Shown in pieces: positions 35,901 through 45,396 of a DNA stretch of 64,000 nucleotides (position 1 is the first letter of the stretch; each line of letters opens with the position of its first letter). The DNA lies in assembly GCA_963817465.1 (NCBI GenBank), contig CAWFOP010000020.1, forward strand, positions 372,001 through 436,000. The letters run 5' to 3'. The notes under the pieces were generated by a model. The model ran no database searches, was not told the DNA's origin, and worked only from the letters and a program-made list of their open reading frames with translations. The position numbers were made by a program, and so were the translations under genes. The stretch comes from CAMPKL01 sp963817465 (GTDB taxonomy: Bacteria; Acidobacteriota; Terriglobia; Bryobacterales; UBA6623).

Positions 35901-35924
35901 GCCTCCCGCTCGGGTTCGGGAGGC
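35901..35924 (-). terminator. Hairpin after the 36 kb secreted gene
   Basis: GCCTCCCG pairs perfectly with CGGGAGGC over an 8-base loop, 45 bases downstream of the minus-strand stop. It lacks a T tract, so it is a probable, not certain, terminator. The rest of 35777-35968 shows nothing else. Confidence 0.55.
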
Positions 35925-35968
35925 TCCGAGGCGGCGGAATGCGCATCAGGTCCAAGGGACAACTCTTG

Positions 35969-36988
35969 CTAGTCGACCGCCTCGGCTTCCGCCGTTCCCA
36001 TCCGGTAGCGATCATGTCCCTCGTATTCGTAAGCGACTCGATACCGGACGTCGTGGCCCGAATCCCAGTCTTCGACGCTGAAGGTCGCCCTGTTTGACGC
36101 TGCGTCGATGGGTTCGGCGGCGACCTCCTTCCAACCGACCGCGTCGGCGACTTCCAGCCGCGCCACCGAAGCATCCTCCTTACCTAGGGGAGGGAATCTC
36201 GCCGTCACCTTCATCACGCCGTCTGACAGCGAGTGCCGCACTGACAGGATCGGCCCGCGAGAGCGCTCCGGATGCGCCGTCACCTTTGGGCCGGTCATGC
36301 TCCAGTCGTCGAACCAAAACCGTACGTCGCCCGTGCGCTTGCCTTCGGGACCATAGGAATCTTGGACCGACGGGCGGAACTCGAACATGGGCTCGTTGAC
36401 CAGCGCCACGCCTCCGGCGATCATCGCTCCCGAAGTCTCCTCTCGCTCGGCGCGGAGCAGCTCCTTGCCCGAGGCGTCGTGCACGGTGAGCGTCAGCCGG
36501 TAAGAGATGATGTCCGGCGTCCCCACGAGCCGCAACTCCAGGCTGTCCAGCGGAATTCCCGGATCGCGCCGCCGCATCGCCGCCGCGGCCTCCCGGTCGC
36601 CAATGAACGGCGCGCCGGTTGTCGTAATCCCGATATTGAGGCCCTTGCCCCGCAGCGCCGCATAGCGGTATCCCTTGACGACTCCCTTGATACCGATACG
36701 GAAGCCCGCCCAGCCTCCGCTTGGGTACAACGACAATTTCCCGAGCCGCACGCGGATCTCGAACGGCGCAACCGCCCCGCTCAGCTCATGCGTCAAAAGG
36801 AACAGGTTGCGATTGCCGCCGCTGGCCGCGGCCTCGACGCGCCCGTCGTGCAGCCGCCAGTCCTGCAGCGGATTCGCCCAGTACTGCGGACCGATCCAGA
36901 CCCGGTCGTGACTCGAAAAATCGCTGCGGAACTCAGCCCCGGCCAGCAGCGAAGTATAGAGTGTGAGAGCAATGAAAACCGGACGCAT
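35969..36988 (-). CDS. Secreted protein resembling the N-terminal part of PhoD-like phosphatases
   Basis: 339 residues from the ATG at 36988, which opens a signal peptide (VFIALTLYTSLLAGA). The mature region starts FSSHDRVWIGPQYWANPLQD and includes GGNRNLFLLTHEL and GGWAGFRIGIKGV, then a fibronectin-like end VRYRVAYEYEGHDRY. To my knowledge this segment precedes an alkaline-phosphatase-D-like catalytic domain in Verrucomicrobia and Acidobacteria. Here the frame stops right where that domain would begin, so the gene may be truncated or a stand-alone form. Its start overlaps the msrB start by 17 bases on the opposite strand. Confidence 0.5.
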   Translation of the reverse strand: MRPVFIALTLYTSLLAGAEFRSDFSSHDRVWIGPQYWANPLQDWRLHDGRVEAAASGGNRNLFLLTHELSGAVAPFEIRVRLGKLSLYPSGGWAGFRIGIKGVVKGYRYAALRGKGLNIGITTTGAPFIGDREAAAAMRRRDPGIPLDSLELRLVGTPDIISYRLTLTVHDASGKELLRAEREETSGAMIAGGVALVNEPMFEFRPSVQDSYGPEGKRTGDVRFWFDDWSMTGPKVTAHPERSRGPILSVRHSLSDGVMKVTARFPPLGKEDASVARLEVADAVGWKEVAAEPIDAASNRATFSVEDWDSGHDVRYRVAYEYEGHDRYRMGTAEAEAVD

Positions 36989-37568
36989 CGCAAAATCCCA
37001 TGTTAGCCGCCGTGGGTTTTTCGCGGCCCTGGGCGCGGCCGCCGCGGCCGCCGGTTGCAGCATCGCCGTCGACGCCGCTCCCGAAGAGCCGCCCAAGACT
37101 TCGGAAGGCCCGCTCGTCGAGATCGTTCGCTTCGATGCGAAAGGCGAGCGAACCGTAGCGGTGAACGTGCCGAAGATCATCAAGAACGACGCCGCTTGGA
37201 AGCAACAACTGACTCCGCGGCAGTTCAACATCACGCGCAGAGCCGGCACCGAGATGGCCTTTTCGGGCAAGTACGCACACTTCTACGAGAAAGGCGTCTA
37301 CGACTGCGTCTGTTGCGGTGAGGCGCTGTTCAGCTCCGAGACGAAGTTCGACTCCGGTACCGGCTGGCCGAGCTTTTGGGCGCCTATCGCCAAGCAGAAC
37401 GTGACGACCAGGTTCGACGACTCGCTAGGCGTCCGCCGCCTCGAAGTGCTGTGCACGCGCTGCGACGCGCACCTCGGCCACGTCTTCAAGGACGGACCGA
37501 AGCCCACTTACCTGCGCTACTGTCTCAACTCGGCGGCGCTCGACTTCGAGCCGGCCGCGGGCTCTTAG
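36972..37568 (+). CDS. msrB: Exported methionine-R-sulfoxide reductase B
   Basis: 198 residues. A Tat signal (SRRGFFAALGAAAAAAGC) ends in a lipobox-like Cys, so the enzyme is probably a periplasmic lipoprotein. The MsrB domain has zinc CxxC pairs (CVCCGE and CTRCDA), FDSGTGWPSFW, HLGHVF and the catalytic Cys in LRYCLNSAAL. It repairs oxidised methionine of exported proteins. The ATG at 36972 lies inside the first codons of the divergent gene; a GTG nine bases earlier is also possible. Confidence 0.9.
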   Translation: MKTGRIAKSHVSRRGFFAALGAAAAAAGCSIAVDAAPEEPPKTSEGPLVEIVRFDAKGERTVAVNVPKIIKNDAAWKQQLTPRQFNITRRAGTEMAFSGKYAHFYEKGVYDCVCCGEALFSSETKFDSGTGWPSFWAPIAKQNVTTRFDDSLGVRRLEVLCTRCDAHLGHVFKDGPKPTYLRYCLNSAALDFEPAAGS

Positions 37569-37611
37569 AGATCACGAGGCAGACCGCTGCTAAATGCCAC
37601 AATAGGCGTTT

Positions 37612-39063
37612 ATGGCTTACGCCGATCTGCGTGACTTCATCCGCGCCCTGGAGCGCGCCGGCGAGCTCAAGCGCGTCCGCGAACAAGTCTCGCCCAAGCT
37701 CGAAATCACCGAGATCGCCGACCGTGCGGTGAAGTCCGGCGGACCCGCGCTGCTGTTCGAAAACCCGGCGGGCTACGACATGCCGGTGCTCATCAACTCG
37801 TTCGCGTCGATGAGCAAGATGCACTTGGCCCTGCAGGTCGACTCGCTCGACGAAGTCGCCGGCCGCATCGTGGACTACCTCGAGTTGAAAACTCCGGAAG
37901 GCTTGATGGGCAAGCTCAAGATGCTGCCCAAGCTTGCCGAGATGGGCAAGTTCTTTCCGCGCGAGGTCAAGTCGGGTCCGTGCAAAGAGGTCATCAAGCG
38001 CAACGGCTTCTCGCTCTACGACTATCCTGTGCTCACCTGCTGGCCCGACGACGGCGGCCCGTTCATCACCCTGCCCCTGGTTTTCTCGAAAAGCCCTATC
38101 ACGGGCAAGCGCAACTGCGGCATGTATCGCATGCAGGTTTATGACGAGACCTCGACCGGCATGCACTGGCAGAAGCACAAGCAGGGCGCGGAACACTTTC
38201 GCCGCCTCAAAGCCGAAGGCAAGCAGCCGCGCATGGATGTGGCGGTCGCCATCGGCGCCGACCCGGCCGTGATGTTCTCGGCGATCCTGCCGCTGCCGCC
38301 CGATCTCGATGAGATGCTGTTCGCCGGCTTCCTGCGCTCGCAGCCCGTCGAGCTGGTCAAATGCGAGACCGTCGACATCGAAGTGCCCGCCAACGCCGAG
38401 ATCGTGCTCGAAGGCTACGTCAACCTCGACGAGTTGCGCACCGAAGGACCCTTCGGCGACCACACCGGCTTCTACTCGCTTGCCGACGAGTACCCGGTCT
38501 TCCACGTCACCTGCATCACGCAGCGCAAAAAGCCGATCTACGCGACCACCATCGTCGGCCCGCCGCCCATGGAGGACTACTACATGGGCAAGACGATCGA
38601 GCGCGTCTTTCTGCCGCTGATGCGCTTGCAGCTTCCCGAGGTCGTCGACATGGCGATGCCCGCCGAAGGCATCTTCCATAACCTGATGATCTTGTCGATC
38701 CGCAAGAGCTACCCCGGCCACGCGCGCAAGGTAATGAGCGCCATCTGGGGTCTAGGACAGGCGATGTTCACCAAGTGCATCGTGGTGGTCGATCACGATG
38801 TGGACGTCCACAACTACAGCGAGGTCGTCTGGAAGGCGTTCAACAACATCGACCCCGAGCGCGACATCCAGTTCACGATGGGCCCGATCGACTCGCTCGA
38901 CCACGCCAGCCGCCTGCCCGACTACGGCTCGAAGATGGGCGTCGACGCCACCCGCAAATGGCCGCAAGAAGGCTTCCAGCGCCCGTGGCCCGACGTGCTC
39001 GAGATGGATCCCGAAGTCAAACGCAACGTCGACGGACTCTGCAAGAAGCTCGGGATCGGTTAA
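37612..39063 (+). CDS. UbiD-family prenylated-FMN decarboxylase
   Basis: 483 residues, typical UbiD length. Conserved catalytic region TEGPFGDHTGFYSLADEYP holds the active-site Glu; the prFMN/metal region KRNCGMYRMQVYDETSTGMH and the family ending VDATRKWPQEG are present. UbiD enzymes remove carboxyl groups from aromatic acids in ubiquinone or menaquinone synthesis or in catabolism, and need prenylated FMN from UbiX, which is not in this window. Substrate cannot be assigned. Start 43 bases after msrB. Confidence 0.9.
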   Translation: MAYADLRDFIRALERAGELKRVREQVSPKLEITEIADRAVKSGGPALLFENPAGYDMPVLINSFASMSKMHLALQVDSLDEVAGRIVDYLELKTPEGLMGKLKMLPKLAEMGKFFPREVKSGPCKEVIKRNGFSLYDYPVLTCWPDDGGPFITLPLVFSKSPITGKRNCGMYRMQVYDETSTGMHWQKHKQGAEHFRRLKAEGKQPRMDVAVAIGADPAVMFSAILPLPPDLDEMLFAGFLRSQPVELVKCETVDIEVPANAEIVLEGYVNLDELRTEGPFGDHTGFYSLADEYPVFHVTCITQRKKPIYATTIVGPPPMEDYYMGKTIERVFLPLMRLQLPEVVDMAMPAEGIFHNLMILSIRKSYPGHARKVMSAIWGLGQAMFTKCIVVVDHDVDVHNYSEVVWKAFNNIDPERDIQFTMGPIDSLDHASRLPDYGSKMGVDATRKWPQEGFQRPWPDVLEMDPEVKRNVDGLCKKLGIG

Positions 39064-39083
39064 GCGATCGAACGTTCGTCGGC

Positions 39084-39314
39084 CTAGATGGCCTTGCGCT
39101 GCGCTAGGTAGGCGAGGAATGCGGCGAGGCCGCCGGCGAGCACGATCGCCTTGAGCACGCGAAACAGACTCGACACCCAGGCGATCCCGATGCCCAAGGC
39201 CGCCCACTGGACCCACCAATGGCCGGGCGATGTCATCCAGTTGATGACGACGAGCAGCAGGAGCACGGAAGGCCCGACAAACAGAAATTTCACAGCACGG
39301 AACGTGGCGATCAT
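39084..39314 (-). CDS. Small two- to three-helix membrane protein, unknown
   Basis: 76 residues: FLFVGPSVLLLLVVINWM, WVQWAALGIGIAWVSSLF and AIVLAGGLAAFLAYLAQR look like membrane helices, with a short Lys-rich end. It ends 20 bases from the UbiD stop and is convergent with it. No family recognised. Confidence 0.55.
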   Translation of the reverse strand: MIATFRAVKFLFVGPSVLLLLVVINWMTSPGHWWVQWAALGIGIAWVSSLFRVLKAIVLAGGLAAFLAYLAQRKAI

Positions 39315-39406
39315 CGCAAGCGTTCTCCCGGACGCACAAGTGTATACGGACGCCGGCAGGAAGTCGTTCTTCGTTTGAGTCCGCCGGGCGGTAGAATCAT
39401 CCCTTC

Positions 39407-41857
39407 GTGCCGCATCCGCTCCGGTTCCTGCATGACGGCCTCGGCCAAGATCTGCGCTACGCCGTGCGAGCCTTGCGGCGCAGCCCGGGCTTTACGCTCA
39501 CCGCCGTCGCCACGCTCGCCCTCGGCATCGGCGTCAACGTGGCGGTCTTCACCGTCACTAACGCCGTGCTCTTCAAGGGCTTCCGCCTGGTCGAAAATAA
39601 CGACCGCATCGTCTACGTCGACACGCGTGATCGCGGGCGCGGCTGCTGCGTTTCGTATCCGGATTTTCAGGACTGGCGCGCCCAGGCGACCTCGTTCGAG
39701 GGCATGGGCGCCGTAGCGGACCTGAAGTTCACGCTCAATGACGACGACGGTTACGCCGAAGGCTATGACGCAACCCAGATCACGGCCGGCGCTTTCCGGT
39801 TGCTCGGCCGGAGTCCCATTCTCGGGCGAGGTTTCGAGCCCGCCGACGAAACGCCCGGGGCGGCTCCCGCGGCGATCCTGACCTACCGCTTCTGGGACCA
39901 GCGCTATGGCAAAGACACGACGATCGTCGGCCGTACGATTCGGATCAACAACGTGCCCACGACCGTGATCGGCGTGATGCCGCGCGGCTTTTCGTTCCCC
40001 CAAAACCAGGACCTCTGGCTGCCGCTGATTCCCACGCCTGAAATCGAACATCGCGAAGCTCGCGGCATGTGGTTCGCCTTCGGCCGCCTGGCGGAGGGTG
40101 CGACCCTCGCCGGAGCCCGCGCCGAGATGGAGACCATCGGCCGGCGTCTCGAGAGCGCCTACCCCAACACCAACGAAGGCCTGCTCCCGGCGGTGCACAG
40201 CTTCAGCGAATTCTTCATCGGTCCCGACTCGACCGCGATCTACGGCGCGATGTTGGGCGCGGTTTGCTTCGTGCTATTGATCGCTTGCGCCAATCTCGCA
40301 AATTTGCTGCTTGCCCGCGCGGTCGGGAGGTCTCGTGAGCTTTCAGTCCGCATCGCGCTCGGTGCGGGCCGCGGGCGGATCGTGCGCCAACTGCTCATCG
40401 AGAGCCTGCTGCTCTCCGGCGTGGGCGGCCTCGCCGGCTGGTGGGTCGCTGGAGCGGGCGTGCGCGTCTACGAACTCGCCGCCAACCCGCCGTCGTGGTT
40501 CGCGGACGTGCTCGACTACACCGCCGACTATCGGGTCTTCGCCTACTGCATCTTGATTTCGGTCGGCACGGGTTTGCTCTTCGGGCTGGCGCCGGCGCTG
40601 CGGCTCTCGAAGCTCGACGTCAACGCCGCGCTGAAGGAAGGCGGCCGCGGCTCCTCCGGTGCGGCGCGCGGCAAGCGGCTCTCGTCGCTCCTTGTGGTCG
40701 GGGAAATGGCCTTGGCCGTCATGCTTCTCGCGGGAGCGGGAGTGATGATCCGCAGCTTTCTCAACATTTACAACGCCGATCTCGGCGTGAAGACGGACGA
40801 TATTCTCACGGCCCTCTTGAAGCTCCCGGCCGACCGCTACCCTCAGACGGATTCGCGAATCTCCTTCTTCGATCAGCTCGAGACGCGCCTCCAGGCGGCG
40901 CCCGGCGTCGAATCCGTCGCTCTGGCGGACTCCCTGCCGGCGGCGGGCACAAGACTCGTGCCGTACGATCTGGCCGACGCGCCGTCCGTCGACATGCTCC
41001 AGGCCCCCAAGGTCTCAACGCTTACGATCAGCCCGGCCTACTTCCGCACGATGCGGGCGCCGCTGGTTCTGGGCCGTGCGTTTGACGACCGGGATCGCGC
41101 ATCGGCCGTTCCGGTCGCAATCGTCAATCAGCGGTTCGCGAACGAGCACTGGCCGGGCGGCGACCCGCTCGGCAAGCGTCTGAAGCTGCTCGGCGGCACG
41201 ACGCCGAATGATTGGCTGACGGTCGTGGGCGTCGCGCCGAACATCGTGCAGGACGACTCAACCGGGCAACGGACGGATCCCCTGGTCTACGTGCCTTTCC
41301 AACAAAGGCCGGCGCAGGCGATGTGGATCATGGCGCGCACACGAGTTCGCCCGGGCGGGCTGGCAGCGGAGTTGCGGCGTGAGGTGCGGGCTCTCGATCC
41401 GGACCTGCCCGTCTGGCTCGGCCCGTTCAGCCTGGACGAGCGCTTGGCGCTGACCTATCGCTCGAGCGGCCTCAGCGGAGCGTTATTCGCCGTCTTCGCC
41501 GCGGTTGCGCTGCTGCTCGCCGCTGTGGGGCTTTACGCCGTCATCGCGTACTCGGTTAGCCGGCGTACGCAAGAGATCGGAGTCCGCATGGCGATCGGCG
41601 GCACGCGGCGCGATATTCTCAGGCTCGTCTACAAGCAGGGCATGCGCCCCTTGGCGATCGGCCTCGGGATCGGGCTAGCCGGGTCGTTCGCGGTCAACCG
41701 CGTGCTCGAGTCGCAGCTCGTCCAAGTGTCGCCGGCCGACCCGCTCACGCTCGTCGTCGCATCCGTTGTGTTGATCTTCGCCGCCGGGTTGGGATGCTCC
41801 CTTCCGGCCCGCCGCGCAATGCGCGTAGACCCCGTGATCGCTTTGCGGCACGAATAA
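39407..41857 (+). CDS. ADOP-type MacB-like ABC transporter permease
   Basis: 816 residues from a GTG. The N-terminal tail (HDGLGQDLRYAVRALRRSPG) and the paired FtsX/MacB-type domains with eight helices in all (LIACANLANLLLARAVGRSR; LLLAAVGLYAVIAYSVSRRT) define the ADOP family, very abundant in Acidobacteria. Each periplasmic domain sits between the first and next helices. No ATPase gene is adjacent; ADOP proteins often use a distant or shared ATPase. The substrate is unknown. Confidence 0.92.
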   Translation: MPHPLRFLHDGLGQDLRYAVRALRRSPGFTLTAVATLALGIGVNVAVFTVTNAVLFKGFRLVENNDRIVYVDTRDRGRGCCVSYPDFQDWRAQATSFEGMGAVADLKFTLNDDDGYAEGYDATQITAGAFRLLGRSPILGRGFEPADETPGAAPAAILTYRFWDQRYGKDTTIVGRTIRINNVPTTVIGVMPRGFSFPQNQDLWLPLIPTPEIEHREARGMWFAFGRLAEGATLAGARAEMETIGRRLESAYPNTNEGLLPAVHSFSEFFIGPDSTAIYGAMLGAVCFVLLIACANLANLLLARAVGRSRELSVRIALGAGRGRIVRQLLIESLLLSGVGGLAGWWVAGAGVRVYELAANPPSWFADVLDYTADYRVFAYCILISVGTGLLFGLAPALRLSKLDVNAALKEGGRGSSGAARGKRLSSLLVVGEMALAVMLLAGAGVMIRSFLNIYNADLGVKTDDILTALLKLPADRYPQTDSRISFFDQLETRLQAAPGVESVALADSLPAAGTRLVPYDLADAPSVDMLQAPKVSTLTISPAYFRTMRAPLVLGRAFDDRDRASAVPVAIVNQRFANEHWPGGDPLGKRLKLLGGTTPNDWLTVVGVAPNIVQDDSTGQRTDPLVYVPFQQRPAQAMWIMARTRVRPGGLAAELRREVRALDPDLPVWLGPFSLDERLALTYRSSGLSGALFAVFAAVALLLAAVGLYAVIAYSVSRRTQEIGVRMAIGGTRRDILRLVYKQGMRPLAIGLGIGLAGSFAVNRVLESQLVQVSPADPLTLVVASVVLIFAAGLGCSLPARRAMRVDPVIALRHE

Positions 41858-41896
41858 CGCCGGCGTCGCTGCCGTGACCGAGCGTCTTTGCTCCGC

Positions 41897-41924
41897 GCGT
41901 CGGTTAGATCGCGTCGGTTAGATC
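41897..41924. repeat. 14-base tandem duplication at the tldE stop
   Basis: GCGTCGGTTAGATC occurs twice in a row, followed by GC. The second copy carries the tldE stop codon and the first lies just beyond it. The duplication does not change the tldE product. Confidence 0.9.
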
Positions 41925-43274
41925 GCATCTGAGATCGACGTGAAGCGGAACGACCGCACCTTGATCGCGGGCATCAGCATGCGGAAATCGCTGTAGCGCT
42001 CGCCCGCCACCACCGGCAGCGTCTGACCGAGCTCTTCGACGTTCGCCAGGATTTGATACGGACTCTCGTTGAACCGAAAGTTCTTGAGCGGGTGCTTGAT
42101 CTTGCCGTCCTCGATCCAGAACGTGCCGTCGCGCGTGAGGCCCGTGAACAAGGCTTGCTGCAGGTCGACCGCGCGGATGTACCAAAGCCGCGTGACGAGC
42201 ACGCCGCGCTCGGTGGAGGCGATGAGCTTGGCCAGCGGCGTGTCGGAGCCTTCCAGGACCAGGTTCGACAGGAACGGGCCGGGTTGCTTCTCCTTCTGCG
42301 CCGCCCAATAGCGCGAATAGCTCAGATTCTTCAACTCGCCTCTCGTCACCAGATCGGCCCGCTGAATCGGGTAGCCGCCGTCGTCGGCCGAGAAGGGCAG
42401 TGAGGGGATCGAAGAGTGCGCCGGATCGCCGTAGAGGTTCACGCGCGAGTCGAAGATCTTTTTGCCGAGCTGCGTCTCGCCGTTCGACGCGGTGAAGACG
42501 CTGCGGCCCTCGTCCGCCAGGCGCGCGTCGATGATGCGCGGAATGAGGTTGCCGACGATGTCGGCGACGGCCTGCGGCTCGAGGATTGTCGGATAGGCGC
42601 CGGGCTTGATCTCCTGCGCGCCGTGCGACGTCGACCGCCTTGCGCGCGGCGATAGACGTCGTTTCCTTCAAGTCCAAGCCGCCGACGCTGTGCGAGCTGA
42701 CGGCTGTGTAGCCCGACCCCTTGTCGTCCGCCGTCCGAGCCGTCACCGAGAACGTCGCGAAGCTGCCGCGATGGAAGGCGAACAGCCCGGCGGTATTCGC
42801 CATCGCGCGGTCGTAGCCCTGGTTCTCGAAGAAACCGGCCGAGACGACCTTGCGCTGCTTGGCGACCGCGATGGCGTCCGCGACGGCGGCCGTCCGGCGC
42901 TTGGCCGGCATCTCGCCGGTCGCCGGGTCGTAGCCGTCGACCTTTTCGTATTTCTGGGGTCCGAGCAGCGGCATATACTCGCGATCCTCGGGCGAAATCG
43001 CGGCCAGCTTCTCGGCCTCCGCGAGCAGGCGAGTCAGCTCCGCGCGAGCCTCGTCGGGGTTCGCCAAATCGACGGCGCCTGACACCGACGCTCGCCGCTT
43101 GCCTTTCCACGCCGTCGCAACCGCGGAGCCCACCAGCGTCTCGCCGCTTGTCGTCGGCGCATTGCGCGCGAACCGCAAGAACCCGTGCCGCGTGTGCGAC
43201 AGCTCGAGCTGCGCTTCGCCCGCCGCCTTCTCGAGCGCCTTCTTCGTGAGGTCGCGGGCCTCGTCGCGGGTCAC
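41918..43274 (-). CDS. tldE: TldE/PmbA-family protein (frameshifted in this sequence)
   Basis: A GTG at 43274 after GGGAGGA starts TRDEARDLTKKALEKAAGEA. The frame continues through HGFLRFARNAPTTSGE and ENQGYDRAMANTAGLFAF until about 42,630, then slips by one base and resumes as EIKPGAYPTILEPQAVADIV, ending near VKVRSF-type sequence (PAIKVRSFRFTSISDAI). Joined product about 450 residues. TldE pairs with TldD to form a metalloprotease that processes small modified peptides and toxins; TldE itself lacks the metal motif. It overlaps the tldD stop by four bases. A single indel explains the break. Confidence 0.82.
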
Positions 43275-44805
43275 GAATTCCTCCCGGTGTTGATCACGTT
43301 GACGCCGCGGAACCGCGCGGGGCTGCAGCCGTGGCTCACGGCGTTCACCTGCGGCGGCTCGCCTTTGCCGTCGCGGAACGTCCCGCCGAGCATGTATTCG
43401 TCCTTCGACGCCACGCCGTCGCAGGAGTTCCAAAACTCGGGCGTCCGCGCCTGATAGGCCACGTCGCGCAGCATTTGCGTCTTCTTGCCGTTCTTGATCT
43501 CCCAGAAGACCTGCCCGCCGAACTGGAAGTTGTAGCGTTGTTGGTCGATGGAGAAGCTTCCGCGCCCGACGATCAAGACGCCGTCCTTGATGTCGGCCAT
43601 CAGCTCGTCGCTTGCTGAGCTTGCTGTCACCGGGATCGAGGGAAACGTTCGGCATGCGCTGAAAGACGACGCTTGACCAACTGTCGGCGTGAGCGCAGCC
43701 GTGCGGTTTGACGCCTTCGACCAGCCCGCCCTGCTCGCGCGTGGTTTGATAGTCGACGAACACGCCGTCTTTGATGACGTGCCAACGTTGCGCCGGGACG
43801 CCGTCGTCGTCGTAGGCGACCGTGGAGAGCCCGTACGGCTGCGTGCGGTCGGCGACCATGTTCACCCACTTCGAGCCGTAGCGGAACTTGCCGAGCTTGT
43901 CGGGCGTGAGGAAGCTCGTGCCCGCGTAGTTGGCCTCGTAGCCCAGCGCGCGGTCGAGCTCGGTCGGGATGCCCGCAGCTCTCGTGAATCGTCAGAAACA
44001 GATGGCTCGGATGCAGCAGCAGGTCGTACGATCCAGGCTCCGCCGCCTTGGCCTTCAATTTCTGTACGGCCTCTTCGCCGGCTTGCTCGGCTTCGGCGAT
44101 GAACGGGTACTCCTCGATGGCCTCCCAGCCGCGCTGAATCGGCTGCGCCAGCGACATCCGCGACTGCGAATCGCCCTTGGCGCGGTCGACGGCTGTGACT
44201 TGGAACGTCCCGTCCGAGCGCACGATGTCTTGCTGAATCCGCGAGCCAAGCGATGAAGCGAAGAACTTGTCCTCGCGGACGAACGACAGCGAGCTGTTGA
44301 CGAAGGCGACGCCCTTCACGCCGAGCGCCGCTTCATTGGTCTTGAGCAGCAGGTCGACCTTCTTGTCGAGGTCGACGGTGAACGGATCGATCTCGTACGC
44401 CGATTTCCACTCCGCTTCGTACGCCTTCTCGGGCGCGAGCTTCACCGGCGTGGTCTGGATCGCGGCGTTCGCCTCGGCGATCTCGATCGCCCGGGCCACG
44501 CATCCGGCGACGGAGTCCTCGCGAAAGTCATTCGAAGCCGCGAAGCCCCAGGAGCCTTTCTTGAGGACGCGAATCCCGTAGCCGTAGCTCGAGTCCGACG
44601 AGACGCTTTGCACTTGGCGCTCGCGCGTGCGCACGTCCTGGTTGTCGTAGCGGCTGATGCGAATGTCGGCGTAGGTCGCGCCCGCCTTCTTGGCCAACTG
44701 CAGCACTTGGTCCGCCAGGGCGTGGCGGTCGCGTTTCGCTTGAGCGCTGAGGGGAATTGCGGCCGCGCCGGCCGCGGCGATGAAGTCTCGGCGGGTGAGC
44801 CGCAT
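43271..44805 (-). CDS. tldD: TldD-family metalloprotease with Tat signal (frameshifted in this sequence)
   Basis: The N-terminus MRLTRRDFIAAAGAAAIPLS is a Tat signal, unusual since classic TldD is cytosolic. The catalytic HExxxH is visible as HESCGHP. Just there (about 43,967) an extra C breaks the frame; without it the sequence reads PTELDRALGYEANYAGTSF. A second one-base shift near 43,625 moves to the frame ending MADIKDGVLIVGRGSFSIDQ. Joined product about 510 residues. With tldE it would form a two-subunit protease, here perhaps exported. Confidence 0.82.
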
Positions 44806-44891
44806 CCCTGAATGCTAGGGTGGAGCCGACAGTCGGTCAAGTTGCGGGCATCCGAGGTTGCAACGCGATACGTTGCATGTTACGGTTCCTC

Positions 44892-45040
44892 ATGGTCGAG
44901 AGTTTTCGACACCCGGGACTCAAGCGGCTTACGGGCAAGAGGACGGCAGCAAGATTCGCGCCGACCAGCTCAGCCGCTTGAGTGACGTGCTGGCCCATCT
45001 GGACCGCGCCGAAGCGCCCGGTGATCTCGACTACCACTAG
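44892..45040 (+). pseudogene. higB: HigB-like toxin remnant
   Basis: Starts VESFRHPGLKRL, the usual RelE/HigB N-terminus. A missing T after CGGCTT breaks the frame; the next frame gives GQEDGSKIRADQLSRLSDV and HLDRAEAPGDLD, then ends abruptly in YH and a stop. Intact HigB proteins have about 40 further residues between this LD and a C-terminal YH, so an in-frame internal block is also gone. The remnant is therefore non-functional. It precedes an intact higA by 19 bases. Confidence 0.8.
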
Positions 45041-45059
45041 GAAGACGGGAGCAAGAGCC

Positions 45060-45356
45060 ATGCCCATGAAGAACCCGCCGCATCCGGGACGCTCGATCAA
45101 GGACGCCTGTCTGGATCCGCTGGGCCTGAGCGTGACTGAGGGCGCGAAGGTGCTGGGCGTGACCCGCAATACGCTCTCGCGGCTGATCAATGGCCAGAAC
45201 GGCATCTCGCCGGACATGGCGATTCGCCTCGAAAAGGCCGGTTGGTCGAACGCTGAGCACTGGCTGCGCCTGCAGACTGCCTACGAACTCGCCGAGGCGC
45301 GCAAAGAACAGGACCGGATTGACGTGCAGCGCTACAAGCCGCACCCGGCGGCGTAG
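45060..45356 (+). CDS. higA: HigA-family antitoxin
   Basis: 98 residues. XRE-type helix-turn-helix: LSVTEGAKVLGVTRNTLSRL with the HigA addition NGQNGISPDMAIRLEKAGW. It starts at ATG 45060 (another ATG six bases later). The family binds and represses its own operon and neutralises HigB. With higB broken, it is an orphan antitoxin that could still neutralise related toxins elsewhere or act as a regulator. Confidence 0.9.
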   Translation: MPMKNPPHPGRSIKDACLDPLGLSVTEGAKVLGVTRNTLSRLINGQNGISPDMAIRLEKAGWSNAEHWLRLQTAYELAEARKEQDRIDVQRYKPHPAA

Positions 45357-45396
45357 AAGAAGCGACGTCGGCTTTACTTTGAGCCCCGATGCGCTG

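Noticed and set aside
37525..38721. Minus-strand frame over ubiD
   Set aside because: His/Arg/Val-rich shadow without motifs; UbiD is certain.
41904..43865. A single 653-codon minus-strand protein
   Set aside because: It mixes the tldD middle, an out-of-frame stretch, the tldE front and an out-of-frame tail; the correct reading needs the frameshifts described for tldD and tldE.
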